Counted from the stretch's first letter, positions 16,224 to 24,995 are shown. The stretch is DNA of 30,601 nucleotides from CAG-1000 sp964545285 (GCA_964545285.1 CAZJEW010000014.1:1-30601), one strand, 5' to 3'. Numbers and translations are program-made. Notes: a model not told the origin generated them from the letters alone.

Positions 16224-17489
16224 TTATATAGTTGTTCTTATTACGGCATCATTGTTAGTATTTATTTTTTTTATTATATCAACTGCTTTTTCGTATGATA
16301 TATTATTTAAAAAATCATATTCATTAAAATATATTTTATTATATTGAATAATTTCACTTGTTACTGTATATTCAACATCCTCAATATTTTCAAAACCCAT
16401 AATATATCCTTTTGTATATTTCTTTTTTACTCTTTCAAAATCATTTTTACTTATATATATTTTTTTAATATCTTTTTTTATTTTGTTAATAAATTCATCG
16501 GGTTTATTCGTAATAGCATTTATTACTATTATTATATAATCATCAAATAATGAAGAATAAGCACCAAATGAATGTACTAAACCTTCATTTTTATATATTT
16601 CATATAGTTTAGATGTTGATGAAAAGTTTAATTTAAGAATAATATTCATATATGATTTCAATATAAAGTCATCTTCAACTTCAAATGTTTTTTTATTTAA
16701 TTTAAAGAAATACTTTACTCTAATATCTTCCATATCTTTTTTGATTTCTTCATAATTAATTTTAATATTTTCTAATTCTTTTTCTTTTATAATAGTAGGA
16801 ATCTTATCAATTTTAAGTTTCAACTTTCCATAATATAACTTTATATAATCCATTATTTCTTCTTTATCAAAATTCCCTGATATTACAATAAAAGTATTGT
16901 TTGGAATATAAAAATCATCATATATTTGTTTTAATGATTTATATGTTATTTTATTAATATCTTCTTTAGTACCTAATACAGTATTTTTTGCATAACTATT
17001 ATAAAAAGCATTTTGATTTATTTTATTACTTAAGAAAGTTTCAATTCTATCATCACTCATATCTATTTCTTCAGATATAATACCTTTTTCTTTTTCGACT
17101 TGATCTTTTGTAAATTTAGCATTATGAAATAAATCTAATAATATTTTTATATTTTCTTTTATGTTTTCACTACCAAATATATTATAATTAGTTCCATCAT
17201 AACTTGTCCATGCATTTGCTAAACTTCCTAAATCATTTATTTTTTTTGATAATATGGGGTCTTCTCCAATTAACATAATTCTATGTTCTAAAAAGTGTGC
17301 AGTGCCTGGAATAACATCAAACATTTTATTGTTTTTTTTATATTTAGTACATTTTGCTCCATATTTAACACTAATAGTACAATAGAAATTTTTGGTATCT
17401 TCAAAAGGATATAAATAAACATCTATACCATTATCTAATGTTTCTTTATAAATTGATTCATTTACTTTATCAAAAATATATTCTTTCAT
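16224..17489 (-). CDS. yfmH: M16 zinc protease, YfmH-type (B. subtilis YmfH)
   Basis: 421 residues, catalytic subunit of an M16B pair. The inverted zinc motif H-x-x-E-H is intact at H65-F-L-E68-H69, and a downstream Glu in the EKEKGIISEEI region (about 132-142) would be the third ligand. The rest has the two-lobed M16 fold with NTFIVISGNFD at about 190-200. The start ATG overlaps the stop codon of the preceding yfmF by one base, so the two are translationally coupled. In B. subtilis the homologous genes have been connected to EF-P modification; the actual substrate here is unknown. No signal peptide, so cytoplasmic. Confidence 0.9.
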   Translation of the reverse strand: MKEYIFDKVNESIYKETLDNGIDVYLYPFEDTKNFYCTISVKYGAKCTKYKKNNKMFDVIPGTAHFLEHRIMLIGEDPILSKKINDLGSLANAWTSYDGTNYNIFGSENIKENIKILLDLFHNAKFTKDQVEKEKGIISEEIDMSDDRIETFLSNKINQNAFYNSYAKNTVLGTKEDINKITYKSLKQIYDDFYIPNNTFIVISGNFDKEEIMDYIKLYYGKLKLKIDKIPTIIKEKELENIKINYEEIKKDMEDIRVKYFFKLNKKTFEVEDDFILKSYMNIILKLNFSSTSKLYEIYKNEGLVHSFGAYSSLFDDYIIIVINAITNKPDEFINKIKKDIKKIYISKNDFERVKKKYTKGYIMGFENIEDVEYTVTSEIIQYNKIYFNEYDFLNNISYEKAVDIIKKINTNNDAVIRTTI

Positions 17490-18742
17490 TAGTTATCTCC
17501 CTTTAATAAATAAGTAACTGATAATTCTATTTTATTAGCAACTTCTATTATTTGTTCTGCCTTAACACTATCAATAATCTTTCTTTGAGTTTCAATATCA
17601 TCTTGTTTTATAAATTCATTCATGTATTTTTGATTTCCTTGTGCTACTGCATCATCATAAAAACTATTAAAAAAAGTATTTAATGTTTTTTTTGCTGGTT
17701 TTATTAATCTATTAATTATCTTTACATCTTTCATCATATTAATGCAATTGTTAATTAATTCTTTTGACTTTTCATAGTTATCTTTATTAATTCCTGAATA
17801 TATAACTAATGAACCTGATAACTTTGAATAATATGAATTGATAGAATAACATAGTGAATTTTTTTCCCTTACTTCAGAAAACAATATTGAATTATTCATT
17901 GTACCAAGTATTGTATTATATACCCTCATAACATAATCTAATTCAAAATCAGTTAATTTAGTAATATTATATCCCATATACAATCTTGATTGATTAAAAT
18001 GAAGAGTATCAATTTTCTCCACTTTTTTTAAATATTTAGGAAAACAATATATACTATTTTTAATTTTACTTCCCTTAACACCTTTTAATTTTTTATCAAT
18101 ATAATCAATTTTAGATTCATCAATCTCGCCCAATAAAATTACATCTATTTTATATTCTCCATCAAATAATTTTTTATAAAAGCTATACAAATTTTCTTCA
18201 TTAACTTTATTAATATCATTTATAGTAGGTTTAAATACGTATGCTCTTGGGGTTCCTTTATACATTATTTTATTGAATTTTTCTTTAGCATATCTTTGAG
18301 GATTATCTTTTGTTGCTTTAATATTTGTAATAACGTCTTCTTTAATAATATTGAAATATTTACTATTAAACTTATTGTTATTTACATTTGGATTTAATAA
18401 AACCTCAAAAAACAAATCAATAGACTCATAATAATATTTATCTTCTGTATACTTTGGATTTAAAAAGTTACTATAAATTATAAGCTGTTCAAAACTACCT
18501 ACAGTATCATAAGACACTGAAATTGAAGATTCGTATAATTCTTCTGATTTACTTGCTATTTTGTTTTTTGTATTATATTTTTTTGTAGTATATGTCATAT
18601 TATGTGTTAATAAAGAATAAAAAGGAATGTTCTTTATTTCAAATTTCTTTGTAAAATAAATTACAAAATCAATAGATTTAAATCGTTTTGTATTAACTAT
18701 ATGTATTGTGTAATTGTCTCTTAGTATTTTTTTATAATCCAT
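17489..18742 (-). CDS. yfmF: M16 family protein, YfmF-type non-catalytic partner
   Basis: 417 residues from the ATG at 18742, chosen because GGAGG lies 6 bases before it; upstream in-frame ATGs at 18778 and nearby have no such site and would overlap the promoter. The M16 fold is recognisable, but the H-x-x-E-H position reads FYSLLTHNM, so it cannot bind zinc in the normal way. It keeps the C-terminal lobe (RLYMGYNI, REKNSLCYSINSYYSKLSGSLVIYSGI), including the R/Y substrate-binding motif typical of the non-catalytic half of M16B pairs. It probably forms a heterodimer with the downstream YfmH. Confidence 0.88.
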   Translation of the reverse strand: MDYKKILRDNYTIHIVNTKRFKSIDFVIYFTKKFEIKNIPFYSLLTHNMTYTTKKYNTKNKIASKSEELYESSISVSYDTVGSFEQLIIYSNFLNPKYTEDKYYYESIDLFFEVLLNPNVNNNKFNSKYFNIIKEDVITNIKATKDNPQRYAKEKFNKIMYKGTPRAYVFKPTINDINKVNEENLYSFYKKLFDGEYKIDVILLGEIDESKIDYIDKKLKGVKGSKIKNSIYCFPKYLKKVEKIDTLHFNQSRLYMGYNITKLTDFELDYVMRVYNTILGTMNNSILFSEVREKNSLCYSINSYYSKLSGSLVIYSGINKDNYEKSKELINNCINMMKDVKIINRLIKPAKKTLNTFFNSFYDDAVAQGNQKYMNEFIKQDDIETQRKIIDSVKAEQIIEVANKIELSVTYLLKGDN

Positions 18743-18763
18743 ATTTTCCTCCATATGTTTATT

Positions 18764-18772
18764 ATTATAACA
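18764..18772 (-). promoter_or_regulatory. extended -10 promoter for yfmF-yfmH
   Basis: Minus strand TGTTATAAT (plus 18764-18772), a TGn-extended perfect -10, 21 bases before the ATG. No good -35 is seen at 16-18 bases; that region is the deoD terminator. Confidence 0.5.
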
Positions 18773-18783
18773 TATCAATAATA

Positions 18784-18804
18784 AAAAGAAGATTAATCTT
18801 CTTT
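18784..18804 (-). terminator. terminator of the ezrA-ftsK-deoD operon
   Basis: A near-perfect palindrome AAAGAAGATTAATCTTCTTT followed on the minus strand by TTATT. The stem is about 8 bp with a 4-base loop. Confidence 0.7.
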
Positions 18805-18821
18805 AATATTATTTACTATTA

Positions 18822-19529
18822 TTAAATTTTTATTATTGATTCAAGAGCTAGAGTAATCATTTCATCCAGTCTTTTTTCTCTTTCTTCAGGTGTCATTTTT
18901 TCTCCAGTAACTAAATTATCACTGATTGTTAATAATGCAGTTGCTTGTTTATGAAACTTTTTGGCATTAAATAATAGTGCATATGTTTCCATTTCAACTG
19001 CTACACATTCATTATTAGTAGCTTCAGAAACAGGTTTAGAATCATTATAAAATGCTTCTGTTGTATGAACTCTTCCAGTTTTTATAGGTATTTTTCTTAT
19101 ATGAGATGTGTTTTCAATAACACTATTAATTTCAAATGATGAATTTAATACATTAATATTATCAATACCAGATTCTTCATCAAAAGTTGTGGTACTATAT
19201 GAAGATGTTGCTAGTAATAAATCATATGGTTTTAACTCCTCAACATATGATCCAGCTGTACCAATTCTAATTATAATATCAACATCATAATCATTAAATA
19301 ATTCATAACTATATATTCCCATACTAGGAATGCCCATACCACTTGAAAAAATAGTAACTTCATTATCTTTATATGTTCCTGTATAAGCTAATTCTCCTCT
19401 TAATTGATTAACAAGTCTAGGATTTGTTAAATAATTAAGAGCTATATATTTAACCCTATTAGGATCTCCTGGCATTAAAACTTTTTTTGATATATCTTCT
19501 TTATTTGCTTCTATATGAGTTGTAGACAT
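18822..19529 (-). CDS. deoD: purine-nucleoside phosphorylase, DeoD type
   Basis: 235 residues, the usual length. It cleaves purine (deoxy)nucleosides with phosphate for salvage. Family motifs are clear: MPGDPNRVKYIA near residues 19-30, SSGMGIPSMGIYSYEL for the phosphate and hexamer contacts, RIGTAGSY near 87-94, and VAVEMETYAL near 176-185 with the ribose-binding E-M-E. The catalytic Asp in TISDN is at about 202. The ATG has GGAGG at 4 bases. It is the last gene of the ezrA operon, 8 bases after the small acidic gene, with a terminator behind it; its grouping with division genes looks like operon convenience, not a functional link. Confidence 0.97.
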   Translation of the reverse strand: MSTTHIEANKEDISKKVLMPGDPNRVKYIALNYLTNPRLVNQLRGELAYTGTYKDNEVTIFSSGMGIPSMGIYSYELFNDYDVDIIIRIGTAGSYVEELKPYDLLLATSSYSTTTFDEESGIDNINVLNSSFEINSVIENTSHIRKIPIKTGRVHTTEAFYNDSKPVSEATNNECVAVEMETYALLFNAKKFHKQATALLTISDNLVTGEKMTPEEREKRLDEMITLALESIIKI

Positions 19530-19537
19530 CTTTCCTC

Positions 19538-19828
19538 CTATTTAAATGTAAAATATGCATATATAGCATATAATACTACTAAAACTATAACTATTATTAT
19601 AATTATTTTCTTATCAAAAGTATCATATTGATTTGAATGATTACTTTTAAGTTCATTATCAATTTTATCATCATGAGTTCTGTCAATTACTTGATTTGTA
19701 TCTTCTATATTCTCATATTCTTCATCTTCTTCTACTACTTGAGTCTCTTGAATTTCTTCAACATCATTGTTTACTTCATAAGTTTCTTGAACTTCTTCAA
19801 TTTTTTCTTCATTATAATTATCTTCCAT
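19538..19828 (-). CDS. small tail-anchored acidic membrane protein, 96 aa
   Basis: Residues 1-70 are almost all acidic or polar (runs of E/D with EIQET and VEEDEE), likely disordered. A single hydrophobic helix at about 74-94 (IIIIIVIVLVVLYAIYAYF), preceded by KK, anchors it by its C-terminus with the acidic part in the cytoplasm. No family is recognised. GGAG precedes the ATG, and it sits 9 bases after ftsK and 8 before deoD. Placed with ezrA and ftsK, a role at the division membrane is possible but not shown. Confidence 0.75.
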   Translation of the reverse strand: MEDNYNEEKIEEVQETYEVNNDVEEIQETQVVEEDEEYENIEDTNQVIDRTHDDKIDNELKSNHSNQYDTFDKKIIIIIVIVLVVLYAIYAYFTFK

Positions 19829-19837
19829 AATATCTCC

Positions 19838-22051
19838 TTATTCACCTTTACTTTCAAGTTTTACAAGTACATCTCTAGGTTTACTTCCTTTAGCTGGTCC
19901 AACTATTCCTTGCTCTTCAAATATATCTATTATTCTAGCTGCTCTATTATAACCAATACTAAATCTTCTCTGTATTAATGATGCACTAATAACTCCTTTT
20001 GTAATAGCATATTCAAGTATCTCATTATATAAAACATCTTTTTCTTTTGGTTCGGTTTCATGAGAAATTTCATTTGAAGTATTTTGTTCTAAGTTTGTAA
20101 ATTTTTCATCATATCTTGGACCATGTGAACTTCTTTTAATAAAATCTACTACTCTTTTAATTTCATCATCTGAAATAAAACTTCCTTGAATTCTAGTTGG
20201 AGTGTTATCATCCATAGGTTTAAATAACATATCTCCTTTACCTAATAATTTTTCTGCGCCTGTCATATCAAGTATTGTTCTACTATCGATTGAAGAAGAA
20301 ACTGCAAATGATACCCTAGTTGGTATATTTGATTTTACCACACCAGTAATAACATCTGTTGAAGGTCTTTGAGTAGCAACTATTAAATGTATTCCCGCTG
20401 CTCTTGCTAATTGAGTAATTCTCATTATTGAACTTTCAACTTCTTTAGCAGCAACTAACATTAAATCTGCAAGTTCGTCTATAACCACTAATATATAAGG
20501 CATCTTTTTAAGACCACAATTTGGATCTTTTCTTAATTTCTTTTCAACATATTCATTATAAGTTGTTATATTTTTAGTTTCACTGTTTTTAAATATTTCA
20601 TATCTTTGATCCATCTCATCTACTATTTTTTGAAGTGCAATACTTGCTTTTTTAGGATCAGTAACAACGGGTATAAGTAAATGTGGAATTCCTTCATATA
20701 CATTAAATTCAACTTTCTTTGGGTCTACTAATACCATTTTAACTTCTTCTGGTGTTGTTCTCATAAGAATTGATACAATTATATTATTTATACATACACT
20801 CTTTCCACTACCAGTAGCACCAGCAACCAACATATGAGGAGTTTTATTAACCTCAACATATTTGACGTTACCCATTATATCTCTTCCTAAAGGAGCTAAC
20901 AATTTTGAATCATCTAATTTTTTAGGAATTGAATCCATTATTTCTCTCATTGTAACAGGAATTATTTGTTGATTAGGTATTTCTACACCAATTGTATTTT
21001 TTCCTGGAATTGGGGCTTCTATTCTTACTTCTTTAGCTGCTAATGCCAAACCTATTTCACGAGACATACTAGTTATTTTGCTAACTCTAGTACCTCTTTC
21101 AACATCCATTTCATATTGAGTAACAGCAGGTCCAACATGAACTTCAACAACTCTAGCCTTTATCCCAAAGTCAGCAAATACTCTTTCTAATACTTTCGTA
21201 TTAGAAGCCACATATTCATTTGAATTAATTTTACCTTTATTTTTATTCATATCAAGAAGTGATACAGGAGGTTTTACATATGTCTCTACAAATGTATCAC
21301 TTTTTTCGATATTACTAGATGGTAAATTACCAATAGATATATCGTTTTGTTCATTATTGTTTTTAACTTCTAAATCCTCAACGCTAGTAATAACAACTCT
21401 TTTATCAATTTTTTCTTCTTGTTCATCACTATCAGTCATATCTTCAAGACTCATCTTTTTAGGTTCTTTTTCACTTCTAGAGAATAATCGTTTAAATGCA
21501 TTTCCAATAGCTCTAAATAAATCAGCCAATGTTAAATCAAATAACATAATTACACCAAAAACTGCAATAATCAAAATAACTATTTGAGTACCTTCAACAT
21601 CAAATAATGAAACAAATCCCCATGAAAATAATGCTCCAATCATACCACCACCAGTATGTATTATTTCGGATTCATTATCATAAGTAGCTGCAATATTATC
21701 ATATGTTGTAACTATAATATCTTTTCCCCTTAAAGCATTATCATCAATATAATTTAAATGTGAAAATACAAGTATAGCTATAATTATTGTATATACACCA
21801 ATTAGTCTTGCATTTAATAAATTAGTTTTCTTTCTATTAGTGACTAAATATAACCCAATCAATAGAGCGCTAACAAGTAATATCAAATATAAACTTCCAA
21901 ATAAGAATATTGAAAACTTTTTAATAAGATTACCAATTAATCCATAACTCCCCAAACCAATAAAAGCAATTACAATTAGTAATACCCCTTGTAATTCCTT
22001 TGAATATTGAAATTTTGTTTTTTCAGTACTTTGTATTTTTTTCTTTGCCAT
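19838..22051 (-). CDS. ftsK: DNA translocase FtsK/SpoIIIE
   Basis: 737 residues, pumping chromosomal DNA across the closing septum. N-terminal membrane region of four or five helices (about 22-40, 45-70, 80-98, 133-150, 156-172), then an acidic linker (190-260). The alpha/beta motor follows from about 280, with Walker A GATGSGKS at 411-418, Walker B VVIDELADL at 522-530, and TQRPSTDVITG near 560-570. The C-terminal gamma winged helix (VISASLIQRRFSIGYNRAARI, about 686-707) reads polar DNA motifs. Length is close to SpoIIIE. GGTGAGG precedes the ATG. It is 8 bases behind ezrA, consistent with joint expression of septum proteins. Confidence 0.97.
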   Translation of the reverse strand: MAKKKIQSTEKTKFQYSKELQGVLLIVIAFIGLGSYGLIGNLIKKFSIFLFGSLYLILLVSALLIGLYLVTNRKKTNLLNARLIGVYTIIIAILVFSHLNYIDDNALRGKDIIVTTYDNIAATYDNESEIIHTGGGMIGALFSWGFVSLFDVEGTQIVILIIAVFGVIMLFDLTLADLFRAIGNAFKRLFSRSEKEPKKMSLEDMTDSDEQEEKIDKRVVITSVEDLEVKNNNEQNDISIGNLPSSNIEKSDTFVETYVKPPVSLLDMNKNKGKINSNEYVASNTKVLERVFADFGIKARVVEVHVGPAVTQYEMDVERGTRVSKITSMSREIGLALAAKEVRIEAPIPGKNTIGVEIPNQQIIPVTMREIMDSIPKKLDDSKLLAPLGRDIMGNVKYVEVNKTPHMLVAGATGSGKSVCINNIIVSILMRTTPEEVKMVLVDPKKVEFNVYEGIPHLLIPVVTDPKKASIALQKIVDEMDQRYEIFKNSETKNITTYNEYVEKKLRKDPNCGLKKMPYILVVIDELADLMLVAAKEVESSIMRITQLARAAGIHLIVATQRPSTDVITGVVKSNIPTRVSFAVSSSIDSRTILDMTGAEKLLGKGDMLFKPMDDNTPTRIQGSFISDDEIKRVVDFIKRSSHGPRYDEKFTNLEQNTSNEISHETEPKEKDVLYNEILEYAITKGVISASLIQRRFSIGYNRAARIIDIFEEQGIVGPAKGSKPRDVLVKLESKGE

Positions 22052-22059
22052 AACCTCAC

Positions 22060-23772
22060 CTATAATTCTTCATTTTTTAATAATCTTTTATGTATACCAG
22101 GTTCAATAACATTTAAAGCATTTAATATAATTTCTAACGAATCTTTATACTCACCCTTATTAAATGATTTAGTAGATAATATCAAACCTTTTTCTATCTC
22201 TTTGTTACTAGATCTATACCTATTTCCATATACTATAGACATTTCTGCCATTGCAGCAGTTTTAACAGTAATAGATGTAGTTTTATATAATTTTAAAGCC
22301 AAATCACGAGCTGTATCAACCCTTAAGTTTAAAGTTTTAATTGAAATAGGTTTTCTTTCTAATTCTTTGGCTATTTCTTTTAATGCATCTTCAGCTTCTT
22401 TTAACTCCACATAAAACATTTTTGGAATAATTGGCAAATTATAATCTTTTATTTTATACTTTGAATCACTAATTATTGTTTTTATTTCAGCATATTGATC
22501 TCTAGCTCTAGCTTCATCTTCTTTTAAACTACCTAAATTTTTAAGAGTAAGTTCTAATTTATCTTCAACTTTAGATAGATTTACTGCAACCATTTCACAT
22601 TCATTATCTAATTTAGAATATGGAAACATTTTAATAAGAGTTCTATCATTAACTAATTTAAAACTATCTTTCACATCTATTAATTCTTTGTTAATTTCAT
22701 CTATAACTCGTATTTCATCTTCAGTTAACGCATAAGTATCTTTTAAATCTTCTATTTCAGAATATAAATTTCTAATAATAGAACTAACTTTATTTAATCT
22801 TTCGCTAACATTAATAATTCCTCTTTCATATTCTTTTTTACCTCTTTTTTCATTATCAAAATCGGAATATAATCCCTCATAATAATCCATTAATGTTTTA
22901 AGTTCAAATATTGAATCTTCTAAATTTAATACATTTAATTTATCCATTATTTCATTTATTCTTTTATTCGTTTCTTCAAAATTATAATCTAAATTTAAAT
23001 ATTCAAGATTATAGCCATCTCTTAATAATTTTCCACTAATATTTTGAATATCATTCATTTTTTTAGGAAGTAATATTTTACACATCAAAACTATTGTTGG
23101 AGCTTCATCAATTACTACACCAATATTATGTATCATATCATCTAAAACTTTAACAATTTTACTGATTTCTTCATATTCGTTTTTTGATATAGATACTTCA
23201 AATGCACTAAATAATTTATCAATATTTTCGAATTGAAGATCTATAGAATTAGAAACATCTTTATATTCATCTTTATTTTTATTATATTTAAATACTATCT
23301 CTCTGTATAAGCTTTTAAGTTTTGTAATAGCTTCTCTATTTCTGTCTTCACTTTCTGTTAATTCCTTAACTTTTCCTAATAATTGATTGGATTTAGCTTT
23401 ACTATGAAGAATTTCTTTTTCAACATCAACTATTTTTGATTCAGCATCTTTATATTTTTTTTCACAAAAAGAATTTTCTATTTCTAATATCTTATTAGTA
23501 ATATTATCACTATCAATAGTACTTATTTCATTAAATTCAGTATTCCACTTTTCTATTTCTTTTTCTATTTTTTTATTATTAGCAAGTTTCTTCGCTTTAT
23601 TTAATTCGCTTATCAATATTGGAGATATTATCATGTTTTTATCTTTAGTTAATCTATCAATAGAATTAATTATATTTTTTTTACTTTTTTGTTTAATTAT
23701 CAACAAGATAACAACTAATAAAACAATTAAACTAACAAAAGAAACTATAATTATTATTGTTGTCTTATTCAT
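22060..23772 (-). CDS. ezrA: septation ring formation regulator EzrA
   Basis: 570 residues from the ATG at 23772, chosen because GGAGG lies 5 bases before it; the upstream in-frame ATG at 23790 has no site. One N-terminal membrane helix (about 5-27) is followed by KQKSKKN and then almost continuous coiled coil with spectrin-like bundles, the EzrA plan. EzrA binds FtsZ at the membrane and limits Z-ring formation to midcell in Firmicutes. Size fits the family (about 560-570). It heads the operon with ftsK; no convincing promoter was found in the short AT-rich region before it. Confidence 0.88.
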   Translation of the reverse strand: MNKTTIIIIVSFVSLIVLLVVILLIIKQKSKKNIINSIDRLTKDKNMIISPILISELNKAKKLANNKKIEKEIEKWNTEFNEISTIDSDNITNKILEIENSFCEKKYKDAESKIVDVEKEILHSKAKSNQLLGKVKELTESEDRNREAITKLKSLYREIVFKYNKNKDEYKDVSNSIDLQFENIDKLFSAFEVSISKNEYEEISKIVKVLDDMIHNIGVVIDEAPTIVLMCKILLPKKMNDIQNISGKLLRDGYNLEYLNLDYNFEETNKRINEIMDKLNVLNLEDSIFELKTLMDYYEGLYSDFDNEKRGKKEYERGIINVSERLNKVSSIIRNLYSEIEDLKDTYALTEDEIRVIDEINKELIDVKDSFKLVNDRTLIKMFPYSKLDNECEMVAVNLSKVEDKLELTLKNLGSLKEDEARARDQYAEIKTIISDSKYKIKDYNLPIIPKMFYVELKEAEDALKEIAKELERKPISIKTLNLRVDTARDLALKLYKTTSITVKTAAMAEMSIVYGNRYRSSNKEIEKGLILSTKSFNKGEYKDSLEIILNALNVIEPGIHKRLLKNEEL

Positions 23773-23854
23773 ATAATCCTCCTTATACATTTTATCATAT
23801 TTATAATAGATTTTGTAGTGTTTTTTATATTTTTAATTAAAAGGGCTCAGGAAA

Positions 23855-23883
23855 TTGACTTTAGTAGCATTTTATAGTATAAT
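23855..23883 (+). promoter_or_regulatory. strong promoter for the plus-strand gene
   Basis: TTGACT (23855-23860), 17-base spacer, TATAAT (23878-23883). Predicted start near 23890, about 75 bases before the ATG. It is divergent from ezrA. It is among the best consensus matches in the window. Confidence 0.8.
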
Positions 23884-23895
23884 GTGTGTTAAGAA

Positions 23896-23954
23896 AAGGG
23901 GGATATTTTTATATTGTAAATAATATAAAAATCTTAATATCATATTTATTAAGA
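23896..23954 (+). promoter_or_regulatory. structured 5' leader with two AT-rich hairpins
   Basis: After the promoter, AAGGGGGAT (about 23896-23904) is followed by two stem-loops: ATTTTTATATT / AATATAAAAAT (23905-23915, 23922-23932) and TCTTAATA / TATTAAGA (23932-23939, 23947-23954). The actual start at 23966 has only a modest GTAGGA site. The hairpins could stabilise the mRNA or bring the upstream AAGGGGG close to the start; both ideas are inference. Confidence 0.4.
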
Positions 23955-23965
23955 AAGTAGGAATT

Positions 23966-24823
23966 ATGGAAAATAGCGAATCAAACACTATAAATTTTAC
24001 AGATAATATTGTTCTTGTTGCTTTGTACAGAACATTAAAAAAAATAAGTATCAAAAATTCTAGTGATGCTGAAAAATTAAATGCATCAACGTTAGAAGAA
24101 GAAAAAGCTAAAATTAAAGAAGAATTACAATTAACATCAGATTTATATAGAAGATTATTACCAACATATAAAGAATTTAAAAAGAATCCTTCAGAAGATT
24201 TTAAAAATAGAATTATAAAAAAATATGGTAAGTTATTGTATCCTGAATTAATTAATGCATATAATGAAGCTATCAAATTAGGACATCCTGCAACTAAAGA
24301 GGAAGAAGCGAAAAAAGGAGAAGCAAGAAAAGAAGAAGAAAAGAAGCCGGATGAATCTACGCCACTTCCAACTTCACCTAAAAAAGAAGAAGTTGAAGGA
24401 GAAACTCCAAGTGTAGTTAGTGAAAAAAAACCAGTTGAAGATTCTACAGAAGTTTCAAAAAAATCAGAAAAAAAATCTCTTAAACAAATGGTTAAGGGTG
24501 TAAAATATAGAGTAACAAATATAACAAAAGGATTAGCTAGCGGAGCTAAGATGTTACTAGGTGGTGGCTTAGGAACTTTATGTGGATATATGGCTATTGA
24601 TGGCATAGGAATAACTATTGCACAATTATCAGCAGGTACGGCTATTGCAGCTATTCTTGGTACAACAATATATGGAGGAATTACCATTCTTGCTGCTATC
24701 GGTTGTATAAAGGGACTTCAAATAGCAATAAAGAATTTCAAAAAATTTAAAGAGGATTTTAAAGCTAAAAAAGCTGAAAGAGCTGAAAAAGCAGCTGAAA
24801 AAAGTAAATCAAAATCAATGTGA
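23966..24823 (+). CDS. hypothetical paralogous-family membrane protein, 285 aa
   Basis: The only plus-strand gene. Residues 1-105 match the N-terminal domain of the proteins at 659 and 1601 (NIVLVALYRTLKK, LYRRL, EFKKNPSEDFKNRIIKKY, YPEL). A long charged low-complexity linker (about 108-175, EEEAKKGEARKEEEKKP) follows. Residues about 195-250 form two Gly/Ala-rich hydrophobic helices (LLGGGLGTLCGYMAIDGIGI and GTAIAAILGTTIYGGITILAAIGC), a hairpin-like pair. The last 35 residues are Lys-rich (KAKKAERAEKAAEK). No signal peptide. The C-terminal hydrophobic hairpin with a basic tail resembles membrane-active or tail-inserted proteins, but no function can be named. It has its own strong promoter, structured leader and two terminators. 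Confidence 0.85.
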   Translation: MENSESNTINFTDNIVLVALYRTLKKISIKNSSDAEKLNASTLEEEKAKIKEELQLTSDLYRRLLPTYKEFKKNPSEDFKNRIIKKYGKLLYPELINAYNEAIKLGHPATKEEEAKKGEARKEEEKKPDESTPLPTSPKKEEVEGETPSVVSEKKPVEDSTEVSKKSEKKSLKQMVKGVKYRVTNITKGLASGAKMLLGGGLGTLCGYMAIDGIGITIAQLSAGTAIAAILGTTIYGGITILAAIGCIKGLQIAIKNFKKFKEDFKAKKAERAEKAAEKSKSKSM

Positions 24824-24835
24824 TTTACTTTTTTT
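24800..24835 (+). terminator. terminator of the plus-strand gene
   Basis: AAAAGTAAATCA (24800-24811) pairs with TGATTTACTTTT (24821-24832) over 12 bp, then TTT. The downstream arm begins with the TGA stop codon. Confidence 0.85.
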
Positions 24836-24843
24836 AATTAAAC

Positions 24844-24875
24844 AATAACTCGACTAATCGAGTTATTTTTATTTT
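24844..24875. terminator. second hairpin terminator between the plus-strand gene and tRNA-Met
   Basis: AATAACTCGA (24844-24853) and TCGAGTTATT (24858-24867) with a CTAA loop. On the plus strand it runs into TTTATTTT; on the minus strand it lies just behind the tRNA CCA and has a weaker T tract. It probably serves both. Confidence 0.75.
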
Positions 24876-24951
24876 GGTAGCGACGGGGGGATTCGGACCC
24901 TCGACACCACGGGTATGAACCGTGTGCTCTAGCCAACTGAGCTACATCGCC
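24875..24951 (-). tRNA. elongator tRNA-Met (CAU)
   Basis: 77 bases with the CCA end encoded. Acceptor GGCGATG pairs with CGTCGCT, leaving a G1-U72 wobble, then A73. D arm GCTC/GAGC; anticodon stem CACGG/CCGTG with loop TTCATAC; T arm AGGGTCCGAATCCCCC-like. A paired 1-72 end rules out the initiator, and overall it matches the Bacillus elongator tRNA-Met, which also has G1-U72. A CAU tRNA-Ile2 is less likely on this likeness. Confidence 0.93.
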
Positions 24952-24966
24952 AAATCAAGTAAAATA

Positions 24967-24995
24967 ATAATAGCATATTTTACTTGTTTTATCAA
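24967..24995 (-). promoter_or_regulatory. tRNA-Met promoter
   Basis: Minus strand TTGATA (plus 24990-24995), 17-base spacer, TATTAT (plus 24967-24972), 15 bases before the tRNA. An 11-bp hairpin (24956-24966 with 24976-24986) overlaps it and, read on the plus strand, ends in TTTT, so the region may also stop plus-strand transcripts. Confidence 0.65.

Noticed and set aside
23913..23960. A leader peptide from ATT at 23913 to TAG at 23960 before the plus-strand gene
   Set aside because: It needs ATT as a start with nothing else in favour, and the stretch is better explained by two hairpins.
23872..24687. A 271-residue open frame on the minus strand, opposite the plus-strand gene
   Set aside because: It is the mirror of Lys/Glu-rich coding (hence its Ser/Phe-rich look), has no ribosome-binding site, and the plus strand has a promoter, paralogs and terminators.
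23855..24951. Small mobile islet inserted at tRNA-Met
   Set aside because: The lone plus-strand gene next to a tRNA suggested it, but no copy of the tRNA 3' end, integrase or flanking direct repeat is visible.
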